A stretch of 44,531 nt of DNA, from contig NZ_RHHB01000023.1 of NCBI RefSeq assembly GCF_003710805.1, forward strand, positions 1 through 44,531, read 5' to 3'. The position numbers and the translations under genes were made by a program. The notes beneath the pieces are model-generated. The model was not told the origin of the DNA, did no database searches, and saw only the letters and a list, made by a program, of their open reading frames with translations. This document shows, piece by piece, positions 1 through 8,380 of this stretch. Source of the stretch: Agromyces tardus. GTDB lineage: Bacteria > Actinomycetota > Actinomycetes > Actinomycetales > Microbacteriaceae. The first letter of the stretch is position 1. The number at the start of each line of letters is the position of its first letter.

Positions 1-1230
1 CGGCGGCGCAGGCGGGGCCGGAGGGGCCGGCGGGGCCGGCGGCGCGACGTCGGTGGGCGGCGCCATCTCGTCGGCCGCCTCGGCGAGCGCGTCGGCGATG
101 GCGGCCGCGGTGGGGGCGTGCCGCACCTCGCCGCCGTGGGTGAGACACGCGCCGGCGACGACCTCGTCGTCGAAGTCGGGGGCGACCGCGCCGTCGACGG
201 TCATGAGGGCGATGAGGTTCGCGACGTTCTTGGCGTAGAGGCGGGAGGCGTCGGACGGCATCCGCGACGCGGCATCCTTCATGCCCACGATCGTGACCGT
301 GCCGAGGCCGTCGGCGGTCGCGACGGCGACATCCTCGCCGGCGACCGAGCCCTCGACGTTGCCCCCGGACTCGGCGGCGAGGTCGACGACGACCGAGCCG
401 GGCTTCATCGCCGCGACCATGTCGGCGGTGACGAGCAGCGGCGCCGGACGGCCCGGGATCGCCGCGGTGGTGATGAGCACGTCGGCCGCCGCGATGTGCG
501 GTGCGAGGAGCCGGCGCTGCAGTGCCGCTCGGTCTTCGCCGAGCTCCTTCGCGTAGCCGCCTGCCGCATCGGCGGCCGCATCGAGGTCGAGGTCGATGAA
601 CGTGCCGCCCATCGATGCGACCTCGTCGGCGGATGCCGCGCGCACGTCGTTCGCCGAGACCCGCGCTCCGAGGCGCTTCGCGGTGCCGATCGCCTGCAGG
701 CCCGCGACGCCCGCGCCGAGCACCACGACGGTGGCGGGCGGGATCGTGCCCGCCGCGGTCATGAAGAGCGGGAAGAACCGGGGCAGCCGCATCGCCGCCT
801 CGAGCACGCAGCGGTAGCCCGCGACGAGCGCCTGGCTCGTGAGCGCGTCCATCGACTGCGCGCGGGAGATGCGCGGCACGAGTTCGAGGGCGAAGGCGGT
901 CACGCCCGCCTCGGCGAGCGCCACCACCGTGCCGAGCTCGCTCGCCGGGGACGCGAGGCCGACCGTGATCGTGCCGGGGCGAAGCCGACCGGGCTGCTCG
1001 GGCTCGAGCGGCCGCACATGGGCGAGCACGTCGACGACGGCCGGATCGAGGCGGTCGACGAGCTCCGCACCGGCCTCGGCGTACGCGCCGTCGGCGAATC
1101 CGGATGCCACGCCCGCACCTCGCTCGACCTGCACCTCGAGCCCGAGCGACGCCAACTGCCGCACCGTCTCGGGGGTCGCGGCGACGCGTCGCTCTCCCTC
1201 ACGCCGCTCCTGGGCGATGCCGACTCTCAC
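1..1230 (-). CDS. pntA: NAD(P) transhydrogenase subunit alpha, 3' end cut by window edge
   Basis: Proton-translocating transhydrogenase alpha subunit, which transfers hydride between NADH and NADP+ at the inner membrane. The 410 codons in the window hold the N-terminal NAD(H)-binding domain. It opens MRVGIAQERREGERRVAATP, has the family segment RISRAQSMDALTSQ near residue 125, and a Rossmann loop VLGAGVAGLQAIGTAKRLGA near residue 170. After about residue 390 it enters a (PPA)n linker that runs off the left edge. A linker of this kind suggests a fused alpha subunit whose membrane part lies outside the window (inference). The start is GTG at 1230, with AGAGGAG about 8 nt upstream. The gene points away from the origin on the leading strand. 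Confidence 0.93.
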   Translation of the reverse strand, partial: MRVGIAQERREGERRVAATPETVRQLASLGLEVQVERGAGVASGFADGAYAEAGAELVDRLDPAVVDVLAHVRPLEPEQPGRLRPGTITVGLASPASELGTVVALAEAGVTAFALELVPRISRAQSMDALTSQALVAGYRCVLEAAMRLPRFFPLFMTAAGTIPPATVVVLGAGVAGLQAIGTAKRLGARVSANDVRAASADEVASMGGTFIDLDLDAAADAAGGYAKELGEDRAALQRRLLAPHIAAADVLITTAAIPGRPAPLLVTADMVAAMKPGSVVVDLAAESGGNVEGSVAGEDVAVATADGLGTVTIVGMKDAASRMPSDASRLYAKNVANLIALMTVDGAVAPDFDDEVVAGACLTHGGEVRHAPTAAAIADALAEAADEMAPPTDVAPPAPPAPPAPPAPP

Positions 1231-1468
1231 GGATGCTGCTCCTCTCACACCGAGTGCAGCGGTGCGCGGACTCCGGGAGCCGGGTGCGCGGCGCTGCTGC
1301 ACGTGGGATCACCCTACGTCGCGCCGCGCGCCCCGCTCCACGATTCGGTCCGATCCGGACGGAAACATCCGCGGATCTTTCACCCCGCGGAACTCGCACA
1401 GCACCCGGCGGCATGCGGACGCAGGCGGGATGGGTCGCGGCCGAGGTACTGGACCGACGATCCCGGAT

Positions 1469-2128
1469 TCAACCGGATGCTCGGTCGCCTCTCGGGGGGA
1501 TCCGGACTCGATCGACGCGCCGGAAGGGGATCATGCACGCGATGCACAGCACCGCAAAGCACGAGGCGGCGAGGGTGGCGACCCAGACGCCACGTGGCAG
1601 GTCGTGTGCCAGTCGGCTCGTCGCGTCGCCGAACGGAAGGGCCGCGAGTGCCGCAAGCACGAGGGCCGCGAGGATGCCGCAGCCGATCCGCGCCCAGAGC
1701 GGGCCGTTCCGCGCGAGCGCGTACCCCCCGGCCAGCGCGGCGAGGGGCACCGCGATCGCTCCGCCGCCCAGCCCCTGGGTGAACAGCGCTTCGAACGCAC
1801 CCGGCATCGTGAGCGGGGCGACGGTGAAGGCGAGCACCGAGAGGGCGAGCCACCGCCAGTGGGGGCGCCCGCCCGTTCGTCGCAGGTACTCCGCCCAACC
1901 CAGTCCGACTCCGGCGATGACGCCGGGAAGGAGGATCGCGACGTACGTGCCATACCAGTCGAAGGCGGATGCCCCGCCTGCGAGACCGGCCATGAAGCCC
2001 CGGAAGGCCGCCGCCCAGGCCAGCCCGGCGATTGCGCCGACCGCGACGTGCGCCGCCGCCGACGGTCTCGGCCGGTCAGCCGTCGACGCCTCGGCGCCCG
2101 TTGACGCGGTGATCCTGGTGCTGCTCAT
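1469..2128 (-). CDS. hypothetical multi-pass membrane protein
   Basis: 219 codons with no family I can name. After a polar, Ser/Thr-rich N-terminus of about 25 residues there are about six hydrophobic segments, at roughly residues 27-52, 57-80, 92-115, 118-138, 143-165 and 178-200. The protein ends in a short basic tail (FRRVDRVRIPPRGDRASG). ATG at 2128 is preceded by GGGAGG about 9 nt upstream, which supports this start. It lies between dnaB and pntA on the same strand, with gaps of 100 and 238 bp, so it is probably its own unit. Codon use has the strong GC3 expected of a real gene. Function unknown. Confidence 0.7.
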   Translation of the reverse strand: MSSTRITASTGAEASTADRPRPSAAAHVAVGAIAGLAWAAAFRGFMAGLAGGASAFDWYGTYVAILLPGVIAGVGLGWAEYLRRTGGRPHWRWLALSVLAFTVAPLTMPGAFEALFTQGLGGGAIAVPLAALAGGYALARNGPLWARIGCGILAALVLAALAALPFGDATSRLAHDLPRGVWVATLAASCFAVLCIACMIPFRRVDRVRIPPRGDRASG

Positions 2129-2228
2129 GCCGACGCGCCTCCCTGGCGCCAGAACTACTCTGGTTCGGCCGGGGCGGCAACCCCCGATGTGGTCACAGGC
2201 GAAGACGGTCGCTCCGTGGACGGAGGCG

Positions 2229-3602
2229 CTAGACCTGCACCATGTCCGCGAACCGGGAGAAGTGCCCGTGGAAGGCCACAGTCACGGTGCGCGTCGGGCC
2301 GTTGCGGTGCTTCGCCACGATGAGGTCGGCCTCGCCCGCGCGGGGACTGTCGCGCTCGTAGGCGCTCTCGCGGTGGAGCAGGATCACCATGTCGGCGTCC
2401 TGCTCGATCGAACCCGACTCGCGCAGGTCGGAGAGGGCCGGCATCTTGTCGGCACGCTGCTCGGGGCCACGGTTCAGCTGCGACAGCGCGAGCACCGGCA
2501 CCTGCAGCTCCTTTGCCAGGAGCTTGAGCGCACGTGAGAACTCCGAGACCTCCTGCTGGCGGCTCTCGACGCGCTTGCCGCTCGTCATGAGCTGCAGGTA
2601 GTCGATGACCACCATCTTGAGGCCCACGCGCTGCTTGAGCCTGCGGCACTTGGCGCGGATCTCGACGAGGGTCATGTTGGGGGAGTCGTCGATGTAGAGC
2701 GGCGCGTCGTTGATGCGGCCTCGCGTCGACGCGATCGTGGTCCAGTCGCGGCCGTCGACCGTGCCCTTGCGCATGTTCTGCAGTGGCACGGATGCCTCGG
2801 CCGAGAGCAGTCGCATGGCGATCTCGGAGCGCCCCATCTCGAGCGAGAAGAAGATCGTGGGCAGGTCGTGGGTGATCGCCGCCGAACGCGCGAAGTCGAG
2901 TGCGAGGGTCGACTTGCCCATGGCGGGACGCGCCGCGACGATGATCATCTGGCCCGGGTGGAATCCGTTGGTGAGGTCGTCGAGGTCGGCGAAGCCCGTG
3001 GGCACGCCCGTGAACTTGCCGTCGGTGTGCTTGGCCGCCTCGATCTCGTCGATCGCGGCGGTGACCGCGTCGGTGAGGGGCACGTAGTCCTCGGTCTCGA
3101 CCGAGCCCGTGACGCCGTAGATCTCGGCCTGCGCGTTGTTGACGAGTTCGACGACCTCGCCCTCGCCCGCGTAGCCCATCTGCACGATGCGGGTGCCGGC
3201 CTCGACGAGGCGGCGCAGGAGTGCACGCTCGGCGACGATCTCGGCGTAGTACCCCGCGTTCGCCGCCGTGGGCACGAGGCTCGTGAGGGTGTGGAGGTAC
3301 TCGACACCGCCGGCCCGCTGCAGTTCACCCGACTTGGTGAGCTCGTCGGTGACGGCGATGACGTCGGTGGGCTCGCCGTGCGAGTAGAGGGTGAGGATCG
3401 CGTTGAAGACCACCTCGTGCTTTGGCACGTAGAAGTCGACGCCGCGCAACGTCTCGATCACGTCGGCGACCGCGTCCTTCGAGAGCATCATGCCGCCGAG
3501 GGTGCTCTGCTCTGCGAGGAGGTCGTGCGGAGGGGTGCGTTCGCCGCGCCGGGCCCCTTCGTCGTCGTAGGTGTCAGCGAGCCCGATGTGTGCGATCGAC
3601 AA
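2229..3602 (-). CDS. dnaB: replicative DNA helicase DnaB
   Basis: Hexameric 5'-3' helicase that unwinds the fork and binds primase. 457 codons, normal family length, and no intein, although inteins are common in actinobacterial DnaB. The N-terminal domain begins ERTPPHDLLAEQSTLGGMMLSKDAV. The RecA-like domain has Walker A ARPAMGKST near residue 223, VVIDYLQLM as Walker B, and the SQLNRGPE and DLRESGSIEQDADMV motifs. The start is TTG at 3602, because GGAGGT lies 7 nt upstream and the following residues (SIAHIGLAD) match the usual start of actinobacterial DnaB. An in-frame TTG at 3656 has no comparable site. It follows rplI by 535 bp and has its own promoter next to a consensus DnaA box. Confidence 0.97.
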   Translation of the reverse strand: MSIAHIGLADTYDDEGARRGERTPPHDLLAEQSTLGGMMLSKDAVADVIETLRGVDFYVPKHEVVFNAILTLYSHGEPTDVIAVTDELTKSGELQRAGGVEYLHTLTSLVPTAANAGYYAEIVAERALLRRLVEAGTRIVQMGYAGEGEVVELVNNAQAEIYGVTGSVETEDYVPLTDAVTAAIDEIEAAKHTDGKFTGVPTGFADLDDLTNGFHPGQMIIVAARPAMGKSTLALDFARSAAITHDLPTIFFSLEMGRSEIAMRLLSAEASVPLQNMRKGTVDGRDWTTIASTRGRINDAPLYIDDSPNMTLVEIRAKCRRLKQRVGLKMVVIDYLQLMTSGKRVESRQQEVSEFSRALKLLAKELQVPVLALSQLNRGPEQRADKMPALSDLRESGSIEQDADMVILLHRESAYERDSPRAGEADLIVAKHRNGPTRTVTVAFHGHFSRFADMVQV

Positions 3603-3727
3603 CTCGATGACCTCCGATTTCCGATTCGCGCGCGAGTGCGCCGTGCCCTGGTTCAAGGCATATCACCGACTGCCGACACCGGCGCTTCGGCGGGCCGGTG
3701 CGGGACGTGATCGGGTGGCGCTGACTC

Positions 3728-3756
3728 ACCATAGGGAAGCCCTCTGCACAGCACAA
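3728..3756 (-). promoter_or_regulatory. candidate dnaB promoter
   Basis: On the minus strand there is TTGTGC (3756-3751), a 17-nt spacer and TATGGT (3733-3728). This is a good housekeeping-type promoter that predicts a leader of about 120 nt for dnaB. A perfect DnaA box (3764-3772) lies 7 bp upstream of the -35, so DnaA could activate or repress it. The assignment is from sequence match only. Confidence 0.55.
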
Positions 3757-3763
3757 CCCGGCC

Positions 3764-3905
3764 TGTGGATAACTCTGGGGAGAATCTGGGCGAAACGCCG
3801 TCGAATGTGTGCACTCCGCCTGTGGAGAACTGTGGAATTCATGTGAATTACACGAGTTGAATTCTGATCTGAACTGGCATTTCCTGATTCCACACCTGTG
3901 GGGGA
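3764..3905. promoter_or_regulatory. DnaA-box cluster upstream of dnaB
   Basis: A perfect consensus box (TTATCCACA on the minus strand) lies at 3764-3772. One-mismatch or weaker boxes follow: TGTGGAGAA 3821-3829, TGTGGAATT 3831-3839, GATTCCACA 3886-3894 and TGTGGGGGA 3897-3905. They surround an unusually AT-rich stretch (about 3830-3890, with several GAATT-like words) in an otherwise very GC-rich chromosome. The cluster is either a DnaA-controlled regulatory region for dnaB or an origin-like DnaA-binding site. It lies about 24 kb from dnaA-dnaN. Confidence 0.6.
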
Positions 3906-3932
3906 AAACTTCTTTGAGATTCCACGGAACCG

Positions 3933-3966
3933 GGTTTCTCACCTGTGTACAACCATGTGAGAAACC
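3933..3966. repeat. perfect 10-bp inverted repeat, operator-like
   Basis: The arms GGTTTCTCAC (3933-3942) and GTGAGAAACC (3957-3966) are exact reverse complements around a 14-nt centre that contains TGTGTACAA. It sits between the DnaA-box cluster and the rplI terminator, and no T-run follows, so a protein-binding site is more likely than a terminator. The binding protein is unknown. Confidence 0.5.
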
Positions 3967-4086
3967 GCTCAAATGCGGACTTGCGAAGCCAGCCGTACGA
4001 GGTGTATGCGGAGAGGGCTCTCCGCCCGGTCGGAGCCGCCGATGCGAACGCATACGGGGTACACGAGGACACCCCCCGGAACGCAG

Positions 4087-4121
4087 AAGCGGCGGCGGAC
4101 CGTGAGGGCCCGCCGCCGCTT
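4087..4121 (-). terminator. hairpin terminator after rplI
   Basis: A 12-bp perfect stem, AAGCGGCGGCGG (4087-4098) with CCGCCGCCGCTT (4110-4121), lies around an 11-nt loop. It begins 17 bp past the rplI stop codon. No U-tract follows, as is common in actinobacteria. It probably ends the rpsF-ssb-rpsR-rplI transcript. Confidence 0.65.
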
Positions 4122-4137
4122 CGCGCGTGCGTGCGAA

Positions 4138-4590
4138 CTACTTCGCTGCGACCACCTGGAGGGTGATCGTCGCCGAGAGCTCGTCGCGGAGGCGAACGGT
4201 CGCCTCGTGCTCGCCCACCGACTTGATCGGGGTCGGGATCTCGATCTTGCGCTTGTCGACCTCGCCGAGGCCGGCCGCTGCGACCGCTGCCGCGACATCC
4301 GCCGTCTTGACCGAGCCGAACAGGCGGCCGCCGACGCCGGCCTTGACGGCCAGCTTGACCTTGGCCGACTCGAGCTTGGCCTTGAGTGCCTGGGCGTCCT
4401 CGAGCGAGTGGAGCTCGCGGGCGGCGCGGGCCGCCTTGATCGAGTCGACCTGCTTCTGGCCGCCGCGGGTCCATGCGACCGCGAAGCCCTGGGGGACGAG
4501 GTAGTTGCGGGCGTAGCCGTTCTTGACCTCGACCACGTCACCTGCGGTGCCGAGGCCGGTGACCTCGTGCGTGAGAATTACCTTTGCCAT
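4138..4590 (-). CDS. rplI: 50S ribosomal protein L9
   Basis: 150 codons, the full length of bacterial L9. The N-terminal rRNA-binding domain [20 protein letters not shown] is followed by the signature [15 protein letters not shown], a long central helix, and the C-terminal domain containing [13 protein letters not shown]9 binds 23S rRNA and protrudes from the L1 side of the large subunit. It is the last gene of the rpsF-ssb-rpsR-rplI operon, 11 bp after rpsR. ATG at 4590 has GGAG about 8 nt upstream. Confidence 0.98.
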   Translation of the reverse strand: MAKVILTHEVTGLGTAGDVVEVKNGYARNYLVPQGFAVAWTRGGQKQVDSIKAARAARELHSLEDAQALKAKLESAKVKLAVKAGVGGRLFGSVKTADVAAAVAAAGLGEVDKRKIEIPTPIKSVGEHEATVRLRDELSATITLQVVAAK

Positions 4591-4601
4591 GGTCGTGCTC
4601 C

Positions 4602-4862
4602 TTAGCGGCCGGAGCCCGAGTAGGGCAGGAGCGCCATCTCGCGCGCGTTCTTCACCGCACGGGCGATGAGGCGCTGCTCCTGCACGGAAACGCCGGTGAT
4701 GCGACGGGCGCGGATCTTTCCACGCTCCGAGATGAACTTGCGGAGGGTCGCGACATCCTTGTAGTCGATGACGCCGACCTTGATCGACTTCGCCGGGGCG
4801 GCGTTCTTCGCGCCCTTCCCGCGGCTCGGCTTGCGGCGGTCGCCGCTGCTCTTTCCAGCCAT
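4602..4862 (-). CDS. rpsR: 30S ribosomal protein S18
   Basis: 86 codons. After a basic Ser/Gly/Lys-rich N-terminus come the S18 core [29 protein letters not shown] and [22 protein letters not shown], which bind 16S rRNA beside S6. There is no Cys4 zinc cluster, so this is a zinc-independent form. The start is ATG 4862, with AGGAAG about 6 nt upstream. The reading frame continues further upstream, but that sequence is not S18-like. The gap to ssb is 68 bp, and it is cotranscribed with its partner S6. Confidence 0.97.
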   Translation of the reverse strand: MAGKSSGDRRKPSRGKGAKNAAPAKSIKVGVIDYKDVATLRKFISERGKIRARRITGVSVQEQRLIARAVKNAREMALLPYSGSGR

Positions 4863-4930
4863 TGGTCTTCCTGTCTTGAGAATTGCGGATCGAGGAGATC
4901 GCTCAGCGACCGTCTCCGAACCGCCGAATG

Positions 4931-5440
4931 TTAGAAGGGGGTCTCGTCGCCGTAGCTCGTGCCCGGCGTGTTCCAGACGTCGCCGCCACCCGACGAGGCA
5001 GCAGGAGCACTGGGTGCCCACGCGTCGTCGGACTGGCCGCCGCCGAAGGAACCGCCGCCGACCGCACCGCGGTTGGACTGGGCGCGCGTCACGGACGCGG
5101 TGGCGTAGCGCAGGCTCGGGCCGATCTCGTCGACCTCGAGCTCGATGGTGGTGCGCTTCTCGCCTTCCTTCGTCTCGTAGGAACGCTGCTTGAGACGCCC
5201 GGAAGCGATGACCCGGGAACCCTTGGTGAGTGATCCGGCGACGTGCTCGGCGAATTCACGCCAGACGCTCGCGCGCAGGAACAGCGCTTCACCGTCCTTC
5301 CACTCGTTCGACTGACGGTCGTACGTGCGGGGAGTGGACGCGATGGTGAAGTTGGCAACCGCCAGGCCGTTCTGCGTGTAACGCAGCTCGGGATCTGCAG
5401 TGAGGTTGCCCACCACGGTGATGATGGTCTCGCCGGCCAT
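4931..5440 (-). CDS. ssb: single-stranded DNA-binding protein
   Basis: 169 codons. The OB-fold domain starts [21 protein letters not shown] and extends to about residue 110, with the core pattern [25 protein letters not shown] Gly/Ser/Asn-rich flexible linker follows, then the acidic tip ending GDETPF that recruits replication and repair partners. It is the main SSB, lying in the classic rpsF-ssb-rpsR operon only 5 bp from rpsF, so translation is probably coupled. Confidence 0.98.
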   Translation of the reverse strand: MAGETIITVVGNLTADPELRYTQNGLAVANFTIASTPRTYDRQSNEWKDGEALFLRASVWREFAEHVAGSLTKGSRVIASGRLKQRSYETKEGEKRTTIELEVDEIGPSLRYATASVTRAQSNRGAVGGGSFGGGQSDDAWAPSAPAASSGGGDVWNTPGTSYGDETPF

Positions 5441-5445
5441 GGGGA

Positions 5446-5829
5446 CTAGGCGTCCTTCTTGGCTGCAGCCTTCGCGGACGCGGCGGCCTTCTTGGCGGCC
5501 TTCGCCTCCTCGGCCTTGGCGTGCGCGGCGACCTGGGCGATCGCCTCTTCGGCGCGGAGCACCTTCGTGCGCATGACTGCCTCGCTGAGGTTCAGCTGGC
5601 GGTCGAGCTCGTTGGTGGTCGCGGACTCGGCGGTGAAGTCGACGACGGCGTAGATGCCCTCGTTCTTCTTGTTGATCTCGTAGGCCAGACGACGCTTACC
5701 CCAGATGTCGACCTTGTCGACGGTGCCGCCATCGTTACGGATGACGTTGAGGAACTTGTCAAGGCTGGGAGCAACGGTGCGCTCGTCGATCTCGGGATCG
5801 AGGATGACCATCAGCTCGTACTGGTGCAT
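5446..5829 (-). CDS. rpsF: 30S ribosomal protein S6
   Basis: 127 codons. It starts [20 protein letters not shown] and carries the S6 features [24 protein letters not shown] and [13 protein letters not shown]. An Ala/Lys-rich tail replaces the acidic tail seen in some species. S6 pairs with S18 on the 30S platform. ATG 5829 has an excellent AAGGAGG about 11 nt upstream. A longer frame that reaches 6525 has no S6-like sequence before this ATG. First gene of the operon. Confidence 0.98.
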   Translation of the reverse strand: MHQYELMVILDPEIDERTVAPSLDKFLNVIRNDGGTVDKVDIWGKRRLAYEINKKNEGIYAVVDFTAESATTNELDRQLNLSEAVMRTKVLRAEEAIAQVAAHAKAEEAKAAKKAAASAKAAAKKDA

Positions 5830-5831
5830 GA

Positions 5832-6671
5832 CTAACCCACCTCCTTCGGACTCAAACGGCTGCAGGATCTCTGCAGCAGGAGGGTTGTGCATACGTCGCG
5901 TCGTGGAGGCCGCGCAATGCGGCACACGGGCAACCTTGACAGCATAGCGGATGCCGCGTGCCGGCGCACTTCGGCGCCGCTCCGCTCCGCCCGCGCACTC
6001 CCGAACCCCGCACCCGCTCCCCGCACGCTGAGCGATTCGCCGGGATTCGCCGCCGCCGGGTCGGAGAACCCGATCGCACTTCGAGCACCGCGGATGCCGC
6101 GTCCCGATCCGCATCCGTCGAGGCGATCCAGCAGCGCCGCTCGGCCGACCCCCGGTACCTCGATGCCCGTCGGAAGCAGCACCCACCGTTTGGTCCCGTG
6201 GTCCAGCGCGACGACGGCATTCGCGAAGGACCTCGTGCGGGCGACGTCGACCAGCGTGCGGCGCAGGTCGGTGAGCAGGTAGCCGTCGAGCTCCACGATC
6301 TCGGCGGGATCGAACTCCGCCTGGATCCAGCGCACGCCGTGTCGGGAACGAGGCCGGCTGCGCCGGGTGTCGGCGAGTTGCGCTTCGATCGGCCAGCGCC
6401 CCAGTCGCGGCAGGCCCCAGATCAGCGCGGCGGACTCGCCGCACAGCACGGGGCGTTGCGCCCTCTTGGCCACGACGGCCCCGAGCGCCGAGCGAGCGCG
6501 ATGGGCCGACGACGTGGAGCTCCACTCGTCTGCCGCTGCATAGACGCCACGACGGACGCGCTGCAGCTCCCCGCTCGATGCACGTCGCTGGAGGGTGCGC
6601 GCAGACATCGCGCCCGGCGCACCGGCGAGGCGGAGTTCGAGCGGGCGCGCATCAGGGTCGAAGTCGGACAC
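5832..6671 (-). pseudogene. truncated AbiEi-antitoxin-like protein gene
   Basis: From GTG 6671 the product reads [44 protein letters not shown] in spirit: an AbiEi-type winged-helix N-terminus of a family that usually continues into a DUF559/Vsr-like nuclease domain. Family character holds to about residue 213 ([21 protein letters not shown], near 6033). After that the frame degenerates into Arg/Gly/Ala-rich noise and runs to a stop at 5832, inside the rpsF leader. None of the three frames restores the expected nuclease domain. It was probably shortened by deletion. A short functional protein is possible but less likely. Confidence 0.55.
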
Positions 6672-6848
6672 GCGACCAGCCTCACGGCGAGGGGAACACG
6701 GATGACGCGGCGCCGCGCTTCCGGTGGGATCGCGGGGTGGGTCCCGCCGCGTGCAGGACGAGTCCGCCGCCGAACTCGTCACTTCGCGCCGCAGACCGCA
6801 CGGATCGCACACGGAGACGTCGCGAAGTGACGCGCCGCCGGGCCCGGA

Positions 6849-8282
6849 TCAGGCGGGGTCGCGCTGCGCCCACCAGGCGAGCAGGCGCTCGCGCGCAGCA
6901 TCCGCGCCGATGGGCCCCTCGTCGAGCCGCACGTCGAGCAGGAAGCGGTAGGCCTCGCCGACGACCGGCCCGGGGCGGATGCCGAGCGCCGCCATGATCT
7001 CGGCACCGTCGAGCTCGGGGCGCACTGCCGCGATCTCCTCCTCCTCGGCGAGCTTCGCGATGCGCTCCTCGAGGTCGTCGTACGCGAATCCGAGCCGGTC
7101 GGCCTTGCGCCGGTTGCGCGTCGTCACATCTGCCCGCGTGAGGATGTGCAGCCGTTCGAGCTGGTCGCCCGCGTCGCGCACGTAGCGGCGCACCGCCGAG
7201 TCGGACCACGCGCCGTCGGTGTAGCCGAAGAAGCGCAGGTGCAGCTCGATGAGGCGCGACACCGCGTTGATCGTGTCGTTGTCGAAGCGCAGCGCGCGCA
7301 GGCGCTTCTTCGCGAGCTTCGCGCCCACGAGGTCGTGGTGGTGGAAGCTCACGACCCCACCCGGTTCGAGGCGCCGCGTCGCGGGCTTCCCGATGTCGTG
7401 CAGCAGCGCGGCGAGGCGCACGATGAGGTCGGGGGAGTCGAGCTTGCCGCGTGCGAGCTCGTAGTCGATGGCCTGGTCGAGCACGGTGAGGCTGTGCTCG
7501 TAGACGTCCTTGTGGTGGTGGTGCTCGTCGACCTCGAGGCGCAGGGCCGGGATCTCGGGCAGCACCCGCTCTGCGAGGCCCGATTCCACGAGCAGTCGGA
7601 TGCCGCCGCGCGGCGCCGCGGTCAGCAGGAGCTTCGACAGCTCATCGCGCACCCGCTCCGCGGAGATGCGGTCGATCTCGGGCGCGAGGGCCGTCATGGC
7701 CTCGCGCGTGGCGTGTTCGACCTCGAAGCCGAGCTGGGCCGAGAATCGCGCGGCGCGCAGCATCCGCAGGGGGTCGTCGCCGAAGGAGACCTCGGGCGGC
7801 GCCGGGGTGCGCAGCACCTTCGCGATGAGGTCGTCGATGCCGCCGGACGGGTCGACGAGCTCGAGTCGAGGCAGCCGTAACGCGAGCGCGTTGACGGTGA
7901 AGTCGCGGCGGGTGAGGTCCTCGTCGAGGCTCGTGCCGAACACGACCTCGGGCTTGCGGGACGCTCCGTCGTACGAGTCGGCGCGATACGTGGTGATCTC
8001 CACCGTCTCTCCGGCGACCTTCGCGCCGATGGTGCCGAACGCGCGGCCGATGTCCCAGTGCACCTCGGCGATCGGCTTGACGACCGCGAGGATCTCGTCG
8101 GGCGTGGCATCCGTCGTGAAGTCGAGGTCGTTGGTGGGCCGACCGAGGAACGCGTCGCGCACGGGGCCGCCGACGAGGGCGACCTCATGGCCCGCGGCTT
8201 CGAATGCCGAGGCGAGGGTTGAGACGGTCGGCGAAGCCGCCAGCTCACCCAGCCGGTCGAGGGCCGCCGCGACACTCTGCAT
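6849..8282 (-). CDS. cca: CCA tRNA nucleotidyltransferase
   Basis: Adds or repairs the 3' CCA of tRNAs. This matters here because neither tRNA in the window encodes CCA. 477 codons. The nucleotidyltransferase head has LVGGPVRDAFLGRPTNDLDF, with the catalytic DLD, followed by EDLTRRDFTVNALA and the RMLRAARFSAQLGF element. An HD domain (LLHDIGKPATR) follows near residue 290, as in actinobacterial PcnA/Cca. It is divergent from the DUF6049 gene, as in mycobacteria. ATG 8282 lies 6 nt after a TAACAT -10 box, so the mRNA is probably leaderless. Confidence 0.95.
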   Translation of the reverse strand: MQSVAAALDRLGELAASPTVSTLASAFEAAGHEVALVGGPVRDAFLGRPTNDLDFTTDATPDEILAVVKPIAEVHWDIGRAFGTIGAKVAGETVEITTYRADSYDGASRKPEVVFGTSLDEDLTRRDFTVNALALRLPRLELVDPSGGIDDLIAKVLRTPAPPEVSFGDDPLRMLRAARFSAQLGFEVEHATREAMTALAPEIDRISAERVRDELSKLLLTAAPRGGIRLLVESGLAERVLPEIPALRLEVDEHHHHKDVYEHSLTVLDQAIDYELARGKLDSPDLIVRLAALLHDIGKPATRRLEPGGVVSFHHHDLVGAKLAKKRLRALRFDNDTINAVSRLIELHLRFFGYTDGAWSDSAVRRYVRDAGDQLERLHILTRADVTTRNRRKADRLGFAYDDLEERIAKLAEEEEIAAVRPELDGAEIMAALGIRPGPVVGEAYRFLLDVRLDEGPIGADAARERLLAWWAQRDPA

Positions 8283-8288
8283 CCGTCC

Positions 8289-8294
8289 ATGTTA
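8289..8294 (-). promoter_or_regulatory. -10 box of leaderless cca promoter
   Basis: TAACAT (8294-8289 on the minus strand) is followed by 6 nt and then the ATG of cca. This places the likely transcription start at the start codon, and no Shine-Dalgarno sequence is present. No convincing -35 is seen. Confidence 0.5.
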
Positions 8295-8367
8295 AGCGGG
8301 CGGGTCCCGTGGGCGTGGCGGCGGAGGTGGGCCGTGGAGACGGATCAGGGGCGCAGGTGCCACGCCG

Positions 8368-8373
8368 TAGAAT
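8368..8373 (+). promoter_or_regulatory. -10 box of leaderless DUF6049-murJ promoter
   Basis: TAGAAT, then 7 nt, then the ATG at 8381. The layout is the same as for crgA and the sortase gene. With the cca box it makes a compact divergent promoter region of 98 bp. Confidence 0.55.
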
Positions 8374-8380
8374 CGCGTGC

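Noticed and set aside
118..1782. Long plus-strand open frame of 554 codons
   Set aside because: It is antisense to pntA; composition is Arg/Gly/His-rich with no domain, a mirror of GC-rich codons on the other strand.
2229..3602. Intein in dnaB
   Set aside because: The helicase motifs are continuous and the length is normal, so none is present.
5446..6525. Extended rpsF frame of 359 codons
   Set aside because: S6 sequence begins only at ATG 5829, which has a strong AAGGAGG; upstream residues are not S6-like and overlap the AbiEi-like remnant in another frame.
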